This document shows, piece after piece, positions 16,517 through 26,811 of a stretch of DNA of 64,000 nt. Under the pieces are notes generated by a model. That model was not told where the DNA came from. It did not search any database and saw only the letters and a program-made list of their open reading frames with translations. The first letter of the stretch is position 1. Every line of letters starts with the position of its first letter. The DNA lies in NCBI GenBank assembly GCA_902614085.1, contig CACMJS010000001.1:549127-613126 (forward strand), in the 5' to 3' direction. The translations under genes and the position numbers were made by a program. The DNA comes from an uncultured Alphaproteobacteria bacterium. GTDB taxonomy: Bacteria; Pseudomonadota; Alphaproteobacteria; HIMB59; GCA-002718135.

Positions 16517-17539
16517 ATGATAATTGATGTAAATTTAGATAAGATTAAAGGTGATAAGTATCTATCCGAGCTATTTATTAACGCTAAATTTAATAAACTA
16601 AATCTTAATTGTAATATTTTACAAGGTGATTTTTTTTCTGATTCATTCCATTATTTTCCTATTACAAAAAAAAATGAAACATTTTCATCTTTGTATTTGA
16701 GAACATTCAGTAATGTAGGACATTTTTATAATCAAAAATTCTTTGAAAACTTTTCTAATAATAAAAATAAATTAAAAAGTTTTGATGATGTATTTGTTCT
16801 TGGATCAAATGCAGGAAATAATTATTATTCAAATTTATTAGAATTTCTTCCAAGAATATTCTTTAATAACAAAAAAAATATAAAAATTGCTATTCATAGA
16901 AATTCCTCAAATAAGTACAGAAAATTTATAGAAGGTATATTAAAAGCTCTCAATATTGAATTTAATTTCGTTTTCTTAGATGATGATTTTTACTATTTTA
17001 ATAAATCAGAATTTCCGCAATTTATAAATCTAAATGACTCCATTAAAATTTTAAAAGAATTTTTGAATCCAAAAATTAAATTAGATAGTAGCAAAAAAAT
17101 TTATGTAACTAGACAGGACTCAAATTACAGAAAACTTATTAATGAAAGTGATGTAGTAACTTTGCTAAGAGAAAAAGGTTACAAGGTTATTAACCCACAA
17201 TTATATGACATAGACGAGCAAATAGAAATTTTTTCAAATGCTGATAAAATTATATCTCCTCATGGTTCTAACTTAGCAAACATAACATTTTGTAAACCAG
17301 GTACAGAAATTTTTGAAATAACCCCATCTTTTAAAGAAAACGAAATAAAATTTAATGATAGATATATAAATTTATCTTTTATTAATAAACTCAAACATTA
17401 CAAAATTGCATCAGATACCGTTGATGTCGAAATTCATTCTGAGTTAGCAAAAAAATATATACATCCAAATGTACTAGACCAAAGTAATTATTATAAAAAC
17501 TTACTTGTAAAAATTAAAGATTTGAAAGAAATTGTTTAA
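16517..17539 (+). CDS. Glycosyltransferase family 61 (DUF563-like)
   Basis: Putative glycosyltransferase, 340 residues. The C-terminal half has the GT61 pattern: IYVTRQDSNYRKLINESDVV near 195, then LREKGYKVINPQLYDIDEQI and ADKIISPHGSNLANITFCKPG near 245-268, where the conserved His-Gly and Asn residues lie. The N-terminal half is poorly conserved, including a FVLGSNAGNNYYSNLLEFLPR segment typical of these proteins. It would transfer a sugar to a surface polysaccharide or glycoprotein. It stands alone after tRNA-Arg and ends one base before the convergent protease gene. No other sugar genes are near, so it may be an orphan or acquired gene. Confidence 0.85.
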   Translation: MIIDVNLDKIKGDKYLSELFINAKFNKLNLNCNILQGDFFSDSFHYFPITKKNETFSSLYLRTFSNVGHFYNQKFFENFSNNKNKLKSFDDVFVLGSNAGNNYYSNLLEFLPRIFFNNKKNIKIAIHRNSSNKYRKFIEGILKALNIEFNFVFLDDDFYYFNKSEFPQFINLNDSIKILKEFLNPKIKLDSSKKIYVTRQDSNYRKLINESDVVTLLREKGYKVINPQLYDIDEQIEIFSNADKIISPHGSNLANITFCKPGTEIFEITPSFKENEIKFNDRYINLSFINKLKHYKIASDTVDVEIHSELAKKYIHPNVLDQSNYYKNLLVKIKDLKEIV

Positions 17540-18553
17540 TTAACATTCTTTAAGAAACAGAGGAGTAATTACATTAATACTCATCTCAAATCTGTTACAA
17601 ATATTAAATTTAGCATCATTGTAATTTTTATAACTTGCTAAAAAATTTCCTAATAAACTCTTTTTAGTAATATTTTCATAAATTTTATAATCATCATAAT
17701 TATTTTTTTTCACTATATATTTAATTAATGAACTGTAAGTAATAACATCATCAATTAAAAATTTTTCTTTTGCTTGTTTACTACTATAAATTAATGCACC
17801 AATATTATTTCTTATAGTGTTAATCTCAATATTACGATTTTTAGAAACTTTTGTTATAAAGTCTTCGTATATTTCATCTACAATTTTCTGTAAATGCAAG
17901 ATCTCTTGGTCTTTAGGTTTTCTAAAAGGATTAAATAAATCTTTACTTTGACCTGCATTTTGATTGAAAACTTCAATACCTTTTTCAGTTTCTATTGTTT
18001 GTCCAAGTAAACCTGAGGATACACTTAATGGTGTATTGTAATAATACCAGCTTGGTCCACCAACTCCAATACTGCCTATAGTTGAGCCATAAGATGCAAA
18101 TATTTCATCAGCAGTAGTAGCAATCCAATATCCTCCAGATGCTAAAATTTCATTTGTAAAAAAATATATTTTTACTTTTGATTCTTTTTTAAAATTTTTA
18201 AAAATATTTTCTAATTGAGATGTAGCAGTTACTGTACCTCCAGGTGAATTGATCTTTATGAGTAAAATTTTGACATTTAGTTTTTTTAATTCTTCTAAAT
18301 ACAAACTGATGTGTTCAGGATCAATGTAATCATAAAAATTGTTTTCTAATACATTGCTGGAATTATTAAAAATTGGACCGTCTAAATTTATTACACCAAT
18401 GATATTTTCAGAGTTTTGATCTCCCTCAGTCATTGTAAACTCAGACTTTTGCAAATTATTTGTTAGATTTAGTAATAAGCTGATAATTATAAAAAAAGCT
18501 AATAGAGCAGTAAGAAATCCAAAAGTTCGAAAAAAAACCGTAAAAAAGACCAT
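17540..18553 (-). CDS. S49 family signal peptide peptidase (SppA-like)
   Basis: Membrane-anchored serine protease of the SppA type, 337 residues. A hydrophobic anchor lies at about 5-30. The protease domain shows INSPGGTVTATSQLEN and ASGGYWIATTADEIFA; the Ser of ASGG is the expected nucleophile, followed by GSTIGSIGV. The later PFRKPKDQEI segment and its downstream helix also match family members. It cleaves leftover signal peptides in the membrane, with the active site on the periplasmic side. It is transcribed divergently from groES, with 151 bases between. Family length is usual for single-domain SppA. Confidence 0.92.
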   Translation of the reverse strand: MVFFTVFFRTFGFLTALLAFFIIISLLLNLTNNLQKSEFTMTEGDQNSENIIGVINLDGPIFNNSSNVLENNFYDYIDPEHISLYLEELKKLNVKILLIKINSPGGTVTATSQLENIFKNFKKESKVKIYFFTNEILASGGYWIATTADEIFASYGSTIGSIGVGGPSWYYYNTPLSVSSGLLGQTIETEKGIEVFNQNAGQSKDLFNPFRKPKDQEILHLQKIVDEIYEDFITKVSKNRNIEINTIRNNIGALIYSSKQAKEKFLIDDVITYSSLIKYIVKKNNYDDYKIYENITKKSLLGNFLASYKNYNDAKFNICNRFEMSINVITPLFLKEC

Positions 18554-18606
18554 TTTTAAAGAAATATCATAACTTTAATAAATTTATATTTTTTTTTAGT
18601 TTGTTC

Positions 18607-18634
18607 TTGAATAGACTTCAATAATGCTTAAATA
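18607..18634 (+). promoter_or_regulatory. Probable vegetative promoter of groESL
   Basis: A TTGAAT box at 18607 and a TAAATA box at 18629 are 16 bases apart and lie immediately upstream of the CIRCE operator. Promoter calls in such AT-rich DNA are uncertain; the position relative to CIRCE is the main support. Confidence 0.45.
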
Positions 18635-18635
18635 A

Positions 18636-18662
18636 CTAGCACTCTCATAATGAGAGTGCTAA
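18636..18662 (+). promoter_or_regulatory. CIRCE operator (HrcA binding site)
   Basis: The inverted repeat CTAGCACTC, nine spacer bases, GAGTGCTAA differs from the consensus TTAGCACTC-N9-GAGTGCTAA at only one base. It lies 42 bases before groES. This indicates repression of groESL by HrcA and induction on heat shock; the hrcA gene is not in the window. Confidence 0.95.
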
Positions 18663-18704
18663 TAAAAAATGTATTAATTTCAATTAGTTAACAAAAGAGG
18701 AAAT

Positions 18705-19010
18705 ATGAATTTTAGACCTTTACATGATAGAGTCTTAGTTAAAAGAGTAGACTCTGATCAAAAAACAGCAGGGGGAATAATTATCCCTGACACTGCTCAA
18801 GAAAAACCGATGGAAGGTGAAGTATTAGAAGTTGGTTCTGGAGCAAGAGATGAAACAGGAAAACTAGTACCTTTGGACGTCAAAAAAGGAGATAAAATAC
18901 TTTTTGGAAAATGGTCTGGTACTGAAGTAAAAATGAATGGTGATGACTTTCTAATAATGAAGGAGTCTGACATCATGGGAATTATAACTTCAGGTAAGAA
19001 AAAGAAATAG
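18705..19010 (+). CDS. groES: Co-chaperonin GroES
   Basis: Seven-fold lid of the GroEL chamber, 101 residues, slightly longer than usual because of a lysine-rich end. Typical features are [13 protein letters not shown] at the N-terminus, the mobile loop [15 protein letters not shown] (about 18-33), [14 protein letters not shown], and [17 protein letters not shown] good ribosome site (AGAGGAAAT) precedes the ATG. It is followed after 21 bases by groEL, and the pair is controlled by the CIRCE operator upstream. Confidence 0.99.
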   Translation: MNFRPLHDRVLVKRVDSDQKTAGGIIIPDTAQEKPMEGEVLEVGSGARDETGKLVPLDVKKGDKILFGKWSGTEVKMNGDDFLIMKESDIMGIITSGKKKK

Positions 19011-20696
<1,686 letters not shown>

Positions 20697-20722
20697 TTAT
20701 AAAAGTAAATTTTTAAAGAAAG

Positions 20723-20749
20723 GGGCAAATTTATTTGCCCTTTTTTTTT
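20723..20749 (+). terminator. Rho-independent terminator of groESL
   Basis: A GGGCAAA / TTTGCCC stem with a TTTA loop is followed by nine T residues. It lies 26 bases after the groEL stop. The T tract overlaps the stop codon of the convergent peroxidase gene, so one hairpin may serve both genes, though the opposite-strand T run is weaker. Confidence 0.9.
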
Positions 20750-21284
20750 AGATTAAACGATCAATCTTATTAGTAATTTTCGAACTGTCTGGCTTTGTCA
20801 TAGAAGACCAAGATTTAATAAGCTGTCCATTTCTATCAAATAAATATTTGTAAAAATTCCACTTTGGTTTTTCGTTATACTCCTCCTCAATCCATGCATA
20901 AATTGGATGAGCATTGCTTCCTTTCACATCCATTGGTGAAGAGGTAACAAAACCTACCCCATAATTAACTAAACAAATTTGTTTAATATCCTCAGTGTCT
21001 AAGTACTCTTGATTGAAGGAATTGCTTGTTGTAGCTATTATTGTTAAATCGCTATTTTTATAGTTCAAAAATAAATTTTGGAGGTCAGCATACTGAGGAG
21101 TGAAACCACACCTAGAAGCTGTGTTCACTATTAAAATTGGCTTACCATCAAACTTCTCTAAATTTACTTGATTACCGTCTATATCTTCGAATGAAAAATC
21201 GTATATATTCACTGTCTCATTAGCTAATAATGTATTCTGTAAGTTAAGCATAATCAAAAAAACAAGTAAAAATTTAAATTTCAT
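20748..21284 (-). CDS. Exported glutathione-peroxidase family protein (Cys type)
   Basis: Thiol peroxidase of the glutathione peroxidase family, 178 residues, with a signal peptide (about 1-21). The peroxidatic cysteine is in NTASRCGFTPQYADLQ (about residue 59); the conserved Trp-Asn pair is in WNFYKYLFDRNG (about 142). No selenocysteine codon interrupts the frame. It would reduce peroxides in the periplasm. The usual Gln position lies in a divergent stretch (SNSFNQEY), so the reductant may be thioredoxin-like rather than glutathione. The gene is divergent from an MscS-type channel with only 26 bases between. Confidence 0.9.
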   Translation of the reverse strand: MKFKFLLVFLIMLNLQNTLLANETVNIYDFSFEDIDGNQVNLEKFDGKPILIVNTASRCGFTPQYADLQNLFLNYKNSDLTIIATTSNSFNQEYLDTEDIKQICLVNYGVGFVTSSPMDVKGSNAHPIYAWIEEEYNEKPKWNFYKYLFDRNGQLIKSWSSMTKPDSSKITNKIDRLI

Positions 21285-21310
21285 GTTAGTGAGTAATAAA
21301 TATATCGCTT

Positions 21311-22447
21311 ATGGAAACATTCAATAGCTTTACAGACCTTTTTTATGATGTTTGGAATAACGGTGTTTTTGGCATAAATGCTACAGATATCATAGTAAGT
21401 CTTGTAATTTTCCTTTTTTTTTATTTACTCAGAAGGCTTATAGCTAGATTTATTCTTAATCGATTATCAAGAATTGTTTCAAAAACTTCTAATCAAATTG
21501 ATGACGCAGTTATTGAAGTACTTGATGGGCCATTAAAATTTCTACCTGTCGTTTTAGGTTTTTTTATAGCTTCTTCATATTTAGATGTTTCTGATAACAA
21601 CCAAGATTTTTTAGATTTACTAAACAGATCATTAATTACAATTTTTATATTCTGGCTACTGCATCAATTGATTATACCGTTTTCATTTGTAATAAAAAAC
21701 TTTGAGTCAAAAATTTCAAAACCTTTAGTTGATTGGACACTTAAAGGTTTAAAAATTCTTGTTATTGTTCTTGGAGCAGTAGCAATTTTAGAATTGTGGG
21801 GAATAAGAGTGGGACCAGTAATAGCAGGATTAGGTTTATTTGGTGTAGCCGTTGCACTGGGTGCTCAAGATTTATTTAAAAATTTAATTAGTGGTATCAT
21901 GATACTAATGGAAAAGAGGTTTACTGTTGGTGATGTTATATTAGTTTCAGGTGAAGTAGAGGGAGTTGTTGAACAAATTGGATTTAGATCAACTCTTGTT
22001 AGAAGGTTTGATTCAACACCAGTAATGGTGCCAAATTATAAATTTGCTGAGCAGTCTGTAACTAATTATACAAGAAGACATCATAGACGTATAAGATGGT
22101 TAATTGGACTAGAGTATAGAACAACAATTGATCAATTAAAAAAAATTAGAGATGAGATAAATACATTAATTGAGAAAGATGATAACTTTGCAAAAAATCA
22201 AAACGCAAGTTTCTACGTTCGAATAGATAGTTTTTCTGATAGCTCTATTGATATGTTAGTACAAACATTTACAGTTACGAATGAATGGGCTGAATTTTTA
22301 AAAATTAAAGAAAATCTTGCTGTAAAAATAATTGAAATTGTTGAAAATAATGAGGCTGGTTTTGCGTTTCCAAGCCAATCACTTTATGTTGAGAAATTAT
22401 CTGATGAAAAAACTGAGATTTTTAATCCTCAATCTACAAAAAATTAA
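21311..22447 (+). CDS. MscS-family mechanosensitive channel
   Basis: Small-conductance mechanosensitive channel, 378 residues. Membrane helices occupy about 20-45, 75-95, 105-135 and 150-175. The pore-lining TM3 with glycine and alanine spacing is seen in VIAGLGLFGVAVALGAQDLF (about 173-192), followed by the beta domain VGDVILVSGEVEGVVEQIGF and MVPNYKF. The cytoplasmic cage domain makes up the rest. It would release solutes during hypo-osmotic shock. Its stop overlaps the start of the next gene by one base (TAATG). Confidence 0.95.
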   Translation: METFNSFTDLFYDVWNNGVFGINATDIIVSLVIFLFFYLLRRLIARFILNRLSRIVSKTSNQIDDAVIEVLDGPLKFLPVVLGFFIASSYLDVSDNNQDFLDLLNRSLITIFIFWLLHQLIIPFSFVIKNFESKISKPLVDWTLKGLKILVIVLGAVAILELWGIRVGPVIAGLGLFGVAVALGAQDLFKNLISGIMILMEKRFTVGDVILVSGEVEGVVEQIGFRSTLVRRFDSTPVMVPNYKFAEQSVTNYTRRHHRRIRWLIGLEYRTTIDQLKKIRDEINTLIEKDDNFAKNQNASFYVRIDSFSDSSIDMLVQTFTVTNEWAEFLKIKENLAVKIIEIVENNEAGFAFPSQSLYVEKLSDEKTEIFNPQSTKN

Positions 22448-23451
22448 TGAACGAAAGTAATCGTGTAATTTCTGGTTCTCTTTTTATATTAGCTAGTATT
22501 GCTGTTGCATTTATACTAAATTTTTCTCAACCAATAATGGTTCCATTTGTGTTAGCGCTTCTTTTAAGGATTTTAATTGATCCAATAATTGATTTTCAAA
22601 CTATAAATCTTCGTGTACACAGATTTATAGCAGTTTTTATAAGTATTTGTTTAATTGTACTTTTATTCTCAATTATAGTTCCTTTTATTGTTTCTTCTGT
22701 AGCTACATTCTTGGAGTCTGCAGATGATTATAATCAAAAAGTAATCATTTTAATTGAGGCAATCATAATACAACTGCAACAATTTGAAATTGATATTGAT
22801 AGAGAAACAATTAGAAATACAATTGCAGAGTTACCCATTACTAATTGGGCTGGTACTATATTAAGTAACAGTGCGAATTTTATTTCAAAGTTTCTTTTAG
22901 TTGTAATAATCACACTTTTTTTATTACTTGGCACTCCTCCTAAGAATACCTCTGATGAGTGGAACGACATTATTAGATTAGTAAAAAAATATATTTTTAC
23001 AAAATTTTTAACATCAGCTTTTACAGGTATTGCTGCAGGATTAATTTATTGGTTTTTAGGTTTAGAATTAGCCTTCATTTTTGGCAGCTTAACATTTATT
23101 TTAAATTTTATTCCAGTTATTGGTTCTGTAATTGCTGTTTTACTTCCACTACCAATTGCTTTCCTTCAATACAACGACCCAACACTAGTTGTATTAATAA
23201 TAATTTTGCCTACGATTATTCATCAAATAGTAGGAAATTTTGTAGAACCTAAAATATTTGGTGAGAGTTTTGGATTACATCCAATTACAATTATTTTATC
23301 ATTAATATTCTGGGGTATGATTTGGGGTTTTATTGGAGTTCTTCTTGCAGCACCTTTAACTGCAATCATCAGAATTACATTTGAAAGATTTGAAACAACC
23401 AAACAAATTGCAAGATTATTAGAAGGTAAGATTCATATAAAAGAAAGCTAA
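22447..23451 (+). CDS. AI-2E family (PerM-like) membrane transporter
   Basis: Multi-pass membrane protein of the AI-2E/PerM exporter family, 334 residues, with seven or eight hydrophobic segments. The pattern of paired helices at the N-terminus, a soluble linker (about 85-130), then a C-terminal bundle with FILNFIPVIGSVIAVLLPLP, VGNFVEPKIFGESFGLHP and FWGMIWGFIGVLLAAPLTA is characteristic. Members export signals or ions; the substrate is unknown here. It is translationally coupled to the MscS gene and overlaps the convergent recX gene by four bases. Confidence 0.92.
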   Translation: MNESNRVISGSLFILASIAVAFILNFSQPIMVPFVLALLLRILIDPIIDFQTINLRVHRFIAVFISICLIVLLFSIIVPFIVSSVATFLESADDYNQKVIILIEAIIIQLQQFEIDIDRETIRNTIAELPITNWAGTILSNSANFISKFLLVVIITLFLLLGTPPKNTSDEWNDIIRLVKKYIFTKFLTSAFTGIAAGLIYWFLGLELAFIFGSLTFILNFIPVIGSVIAVLLPLPIAFLQYNDPTLVVLIIILPTIIHQIVGNFVEPKIFGESFGLHPITIILSLIFWGMIWGFIGVLLAAPLTAIIRITFERFETTKQIARLLEGKIHIKES

Positions 23452-23933
23452 CCTAATATTTTCTTACATATGTCATAGCTAAAACCAGCTCTTGCCATTT
23501 TTGCTAATTTTTTTTCATAACTTTCATTTTTTTCCAACAATTTCTTTTTTTTAGCAAATATTTTTGCTGACTCTAATTCCCAATTTTCGTTATCTTGCTT
23601 CATTAAGTTTAAATTATTTTGAATTTGAGATTTACTAACTCCTTTTTTAATCAAGTAATTGAAAATAAAATTTTTAGATCTTCCAGAGTTTGATAAAGAA
23701 AGAATTTTTGTTGAGCTATATCTATCATCATCAATAAATTTATTTTTTTCTAATTTTAAAATTATACTTTCAATAATATCAATGAGTTTTTTTTTCTCAA
23801 AATTTGTTAAATTTAACCTTAAAATTTTTCTTTTAAGCACACTAACTAAATTATTCTTTGAGGAATCGTACTTGCTTAAGTAATCAACGGCATATTTTAA
23901 GAGTTTTTTTTCGTCCACTAAATTAATATACAA
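23448..23933 (-). CDS. recX: RecX-like regulatory protein
   Basis: Regulator of RecA filaments, 161 residues. The three helical RecX repeats are visible: AVDYLSKYDSSKNNLVSVL, then LEKNKFIDDDRYSSTKI followed by the GRSKNFIFNYLIKKGVSKSQI segment, and a last repeat ending MARAGFSYDICKKILG. The frame starts with TTG at 23933; a GTG five codons downstream is the alternative, and neither has a clear ribosome site. It is divergent from an ABC-2 permease. RecX usually neighbours recA, which is not in this window. Confidence 0.85.
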   Translation of the reverse strand: MYINLVDEKKLLKYAVDYLSKYDSSKNNLVSVLKRKILRLNLTNFEKKKLIDIIESIILKLEKNKFIDDDRYSSTKILSLSNSGRSKNFIFNYLIKKGVSKSQIQNNLNLMKQDNENWELESAKIFAKKKKLLEKNESYEKKLAKMARAGFSYDICKKILG

Positions 23934-23966
23934 ATAATATAAATATATTAAAAGAAAACTCCTAAT

Positions 23967-24737
23967 ATGATTTACTATAATTATCTTTGTTTTCTTACAT
24001 TAGTAAAAAAAGAAGTCTTTAGGTTCTTAAAAGTTGGAATACAAACTGTGATTGGACCAGCTATTAGCTCTTTATTATTTTTAGCTGTTTTTAGTTTAGC
24101 TCTAGGTAGATCTGTAAATTCTATAAATGGTATTGATCTTCCATATTTTATTGCACCTGGTTTGATAATGATGACTATGCTTCAAAACTCTTTTGCTAAT
24201 TCGGCATCAAGTATCGGTCAATCAAAATTTCAAGGTAATATTGTAGACATATTAATGGCCCCATTAAACAATGTTGAATTAGCATTCGGATTTATAATTG
24301 GCTCAGTTTGCAGAGGTGTTGTGTGCGGTATAGTAACAACTTTAGGAGTTATGATATTTGTGCCACTTCATGTCCACTCTTATATAGCACTTTTATTTTT
24401 TACATTAATGGGGTGTACAATGATGGGAACTTTGGGAACAATTGTTGGTATATGGGCAGACAAATGGGATCAACAACAAGGTATAACTAATTTTATAGTT
24501 TTACCTCTTACTTTCTTGTCTGGAACATTTTATTCAATTTCGAGACTTCCAGAGTTTTGGCAGAAAGTTTCCTCATTCAATCCATTCTTCTATAATATTG
24601 ATGGTTTCAGATATGCTTTTACAGGTATTTCTGATAGCTCATTAATCCAAGGATCAATCTTCTTAATAATTATTAATATTATATTAATTTTATTATGCTA
24701 TTTTATGTTTCGTAGAGGATATAAAATTAAATTTTAA
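23967..24737 (+). CDS. ABC-2 type exporter permease
   Basis: Membrane subunit of an ABC-2 exporter, 256 residues, with six hydrophobic segments. The motifs FIAPGLIMMTMLQNSFAN, SKFQGNIVDILMAPLNNVEL (coupling region) and SGTFYSISRLPEFWQKVSSF are typical. No ATP-binding partner gene lies next to it, so its ATPase must be elsewhere. It precedes argD by two bases and may share the arg transcript. The substrate is unknown. Confidence 0.9.
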   Translation: MIYYNYLCFLTLVKKEVFRFLKVGIQTVIGPAISSLLFLAVFSLALGRSVNSINGIDLPYFIAPGLIMMTMLQNSFANSASSIGQSKFQGNIVDILMAPLNNVELAFGFIIGSVCRGVVCGIVTTLGVMIFVPLHVHSYIALLFFTLMGCTMMGTLGTIVGIWADKWDQQQGITNFIVLPLTFLSGTFYSISRLPEFWQKVSSFNPFFYNIDGFRYAFTGISDSSLIQGSIFLIIINIILILLCYFMFRRGYKIKF

Positions 24738-24739
24738 AT

Positions 24740-25918
24740 ATGGTTAGTAAACTTATATCAAACGTGATGCCAACTTATGGGAACAAATCCCTTGAATTTG
24801 CAAAAGGCAAAGGATGTTATTTATACTCTAGTCAAAATACAAAATATTTAGATTTTGCAAGTGGAATAGCTGTAAATTCTCTTGGTCATTGTCATCCTAA
24901 GCTTATAGAGGCGCTTAATAAGCAATCGAAACAACTTTGGCATGTTTCAAATTTATATAAAATTAAAAAACAGGAACAATTTGCAAAATTACTTTGTAAA
25001 AATTCTTTTGCAGACAAAGTCTTTTTTACTAATTCAGGAGCTGAATCTATTGAATGTGGAATTAAAATAATAAGAGGATATCATTCATATTACAAGACTA
25101 ACAAAACAGAGATTATTACTTTTGATGGTGCTTTTCATGGAAGAACTTATGGAGCACTTTCTGCACAAAAAAACAAAAAATATTCTAACGGTTTTGGCCC
25201 TATGCTTAAAGGGTTTAAACAAATCGAATTTAATAATGAAAAAAAATTAATATCGGCAATAAATAAAAAAACAGCTGGTATTATTATTGAACCAATTCAA
25301 GGAGAAGGAGGTATTCGTCCTGCCAATCTAAGTTTTTTAAAATTACTAAGAAAAATCTGTAACGAAAAGAAAATCTTACTTTTTTTTGATGAGGTTCAGT
25401 GTGGATTTGGAAGATCAGGAAAATTATTTTCACATGAATGGGCAAAAATAAAACCTGATATTATGTCTGTAGCAAAAGGTATTGGATCGGGTTTTCCACT
25501 TGGTGCTTGTATGTCAACAAACAAAGCATGTGTTGCGATGACTAAAGGTAGTCATGGATCAACTTATGGTGGTAATCCGTTAGCCATGAGTGTAGGTTTA
25601 GAAGTCTTAAAAATTATCTCTAATAAAACATTTCTTAATAAAGTTGATAAAATAGCGAGATATTTCTGGAAAAATTTAAAAAAATTAGAGAATTCATCAA
25701 ATATTATTTCAGAGGTTAGAGGTGCAGGACTTTTATTGGGAATTAAAACAAATATTAGCAATATAGATTTTTCTGAACAACTTAAAAAAAATAAATTACT
25801 AAATGTACCTGCTGCAGATAATACAGTAAGATTAGCCCCACCACTTATTGTATCTTATAAAGAGATTGATAAATCATTAACAATAATTAAAAAAAGTTTA
25901 AAAGAACTATCAAGATGA
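24740..25918 (+). CDS. argD: Acetylornithine aminotransferase
   Basis: PLP-dependent class III aminotransferase of arginine synthesis, 392 residues. It converts N-acetylglutamate semialdehyde to N-acetylornithine. Visible are FASGIAVNSLGHCHPK, TNSGAESIECGIK, FDGAFHGRTYGALSA, the DEVQCGFGRSG motif (about 216-226) and the Schiff-base lysine in SVAKGIGSGFPLGA (about 249). The stop overlaps the argF start by four bases. Related ornithine or succinylornithine aminotransferases are possible, but the argF neighbour supports the arginine role. Confidence 0.95.
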   Translation: MVSKLISNVMPTYGNKSLEFAKGKGCYLYSSQNTKYLDFASGIAVNSLGHCHPKLIEALNKQSKQLWHVSNLYKIKKQEQFAKLLCKNSFADKVFFTNSGAESIECGIKIIRGYHSYYKTNKTEIITFDGAFHGRTYGALSAQKNKKYSNGFGPMLKGFKQIEFNNEKKLISAINKKTAGIIIEPIQGEGGIRPANLSFLKLLRKICNEKKILLFFDEVQCGFGRSGKLFSHEWAKIKPDIMSVAKGIGSGFPLGACMSTNKACVAMTKGSHGSTYGGNPLAMSVGLEVLKIISNKTFLNKVDKIARYFWKNLKKLENSSNIISEVRGAGLLLGIKTNISNIDFSEQLKKNKLLNVPAADNTVRLAPPLIVSYKEIDKSLTIIKKSLKELSR

Positions 25919-26811
25919 AGCATTTTATTGATATTAATAATTTAAAAAAAAAAGAAATTGATGAAATAATTTCACTTGCAAAAAAAATTAAAAAATATCC
26001 AAAAAAATATTCTTCATCTTGTAAAGATAAAACGCTGGGTCTAATTTTTGAAAAGCAGTCACTAAGAACCAGATTAAGTTTTAATGTAGGAATGCAAAAA
26101 TTAGGAGGATCTGTTTTGGAACTGCAAAGTAAAGATATTGGTTTTGATAATAAAAGAGAAAAAGCTGAAGATGTTTTAAATGTATTAAATCAATATATAG
26201 ATTGTGTAATGATAAGAAATAATAATCACAAACAAATAGTAAATTTAAGTAAAGAAAATATTTTACCGATTATAAATGGTTTAACCGAATATAGTCATCC
26301 ATGCCAAATACTTGGTGATTTTTTAACTCTACAAGAGAATCTTAAAAGTATAAAAAATGCTAATATTGCTTGGATAGGTGATTATAATAATGTCTTACGC
26401 TCTCTTATCCATTTGCAAAATATTTATAATTTCAAACTGAATTTAATCATTCCAAAAGAAATTTTTAAGAATTATAAAAAAGAGTTTCAACAATTCAAAA
26501 ACAAAAATTTAAATCATTTTTTTGATCCTATATTAGGTACCAAAAATTCAAATTGTATAATGACTGATGTATGGGTTTCTATGGGCGAAAAAAATAAAAA
26601 TAAAAAAAAATATTTTAAAAATTATACTGTAAATAAAAAAATTATTAGTAATGCTTCAAATAATGTAATCTTTATGCATTGTTTGCCTGCCAAAAGAGGT
26701 CAAGAAGTGACATCAGAAGTTCTTGACGGAAAAAATTCTGTTGTATTAATGCAAGCAAAAAATAGAATGTTCATTCAACAAGCTATATTAATTTATGTAC
26801 TTAAAAAATAG
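25915..26811 (+). CDS. argF: Ornithine carbamoyltransferase
   Basis: Makes citrulline from ornithine and carbamoyl phosphate, 298 residues. Family motifs are the carbamoyl-phosphate loop SLRTRLSF (about 53), HPCQILGDFLTLQE (about 123), DVWVSMGEK (about 220) and HCLPAKRGQEVTSEV (about 259). The phosphate-binding loop reads SLRTR instead of the usual STRTR of ornithine enzymes; SLRTR is known from acetylornithine carbamoyltransferases, but the SMG and HCLPA motifs here are of the ornithine type. The lysine-rich insert after SMGEK is lineage-specific. It overlaps argD by four bases and the next gene by 17. Confidence 0.93.
   Translation: MKHFIDINNLKKKEIDEIISLAKKIKKYPKKYSSSCKDKTLGLIFEKQSLRTRLSFNVGMQKLGGSVLELQSKDIGFDNKREKAEDVLNVLNQYIDCVMIRNNNHKQIVNLSKENILPIINGLTEYSHPCQILGDFLTLQENLKSIKNANIAWIGDYNNVLRSLIHLQNIYNFKLNLIIPKEIFKNYKKEFQQFKNKNLNHFFDPILGTKNSNCIMTDVWVSMGEKNKNKKKYFKNYTVNKKIISNASNNVIFMHCLPAKRGQEVTSEVLDGKNSVVLMQAKNRMFIQQAILIYVLKK

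Noticed and set aside
20748-21284. Selenoprotein form of glutathione peroxidase
   Set aside because: The active-site position is a TGT/TGC cysteine within an unbroken frame; no in-frame TGA.
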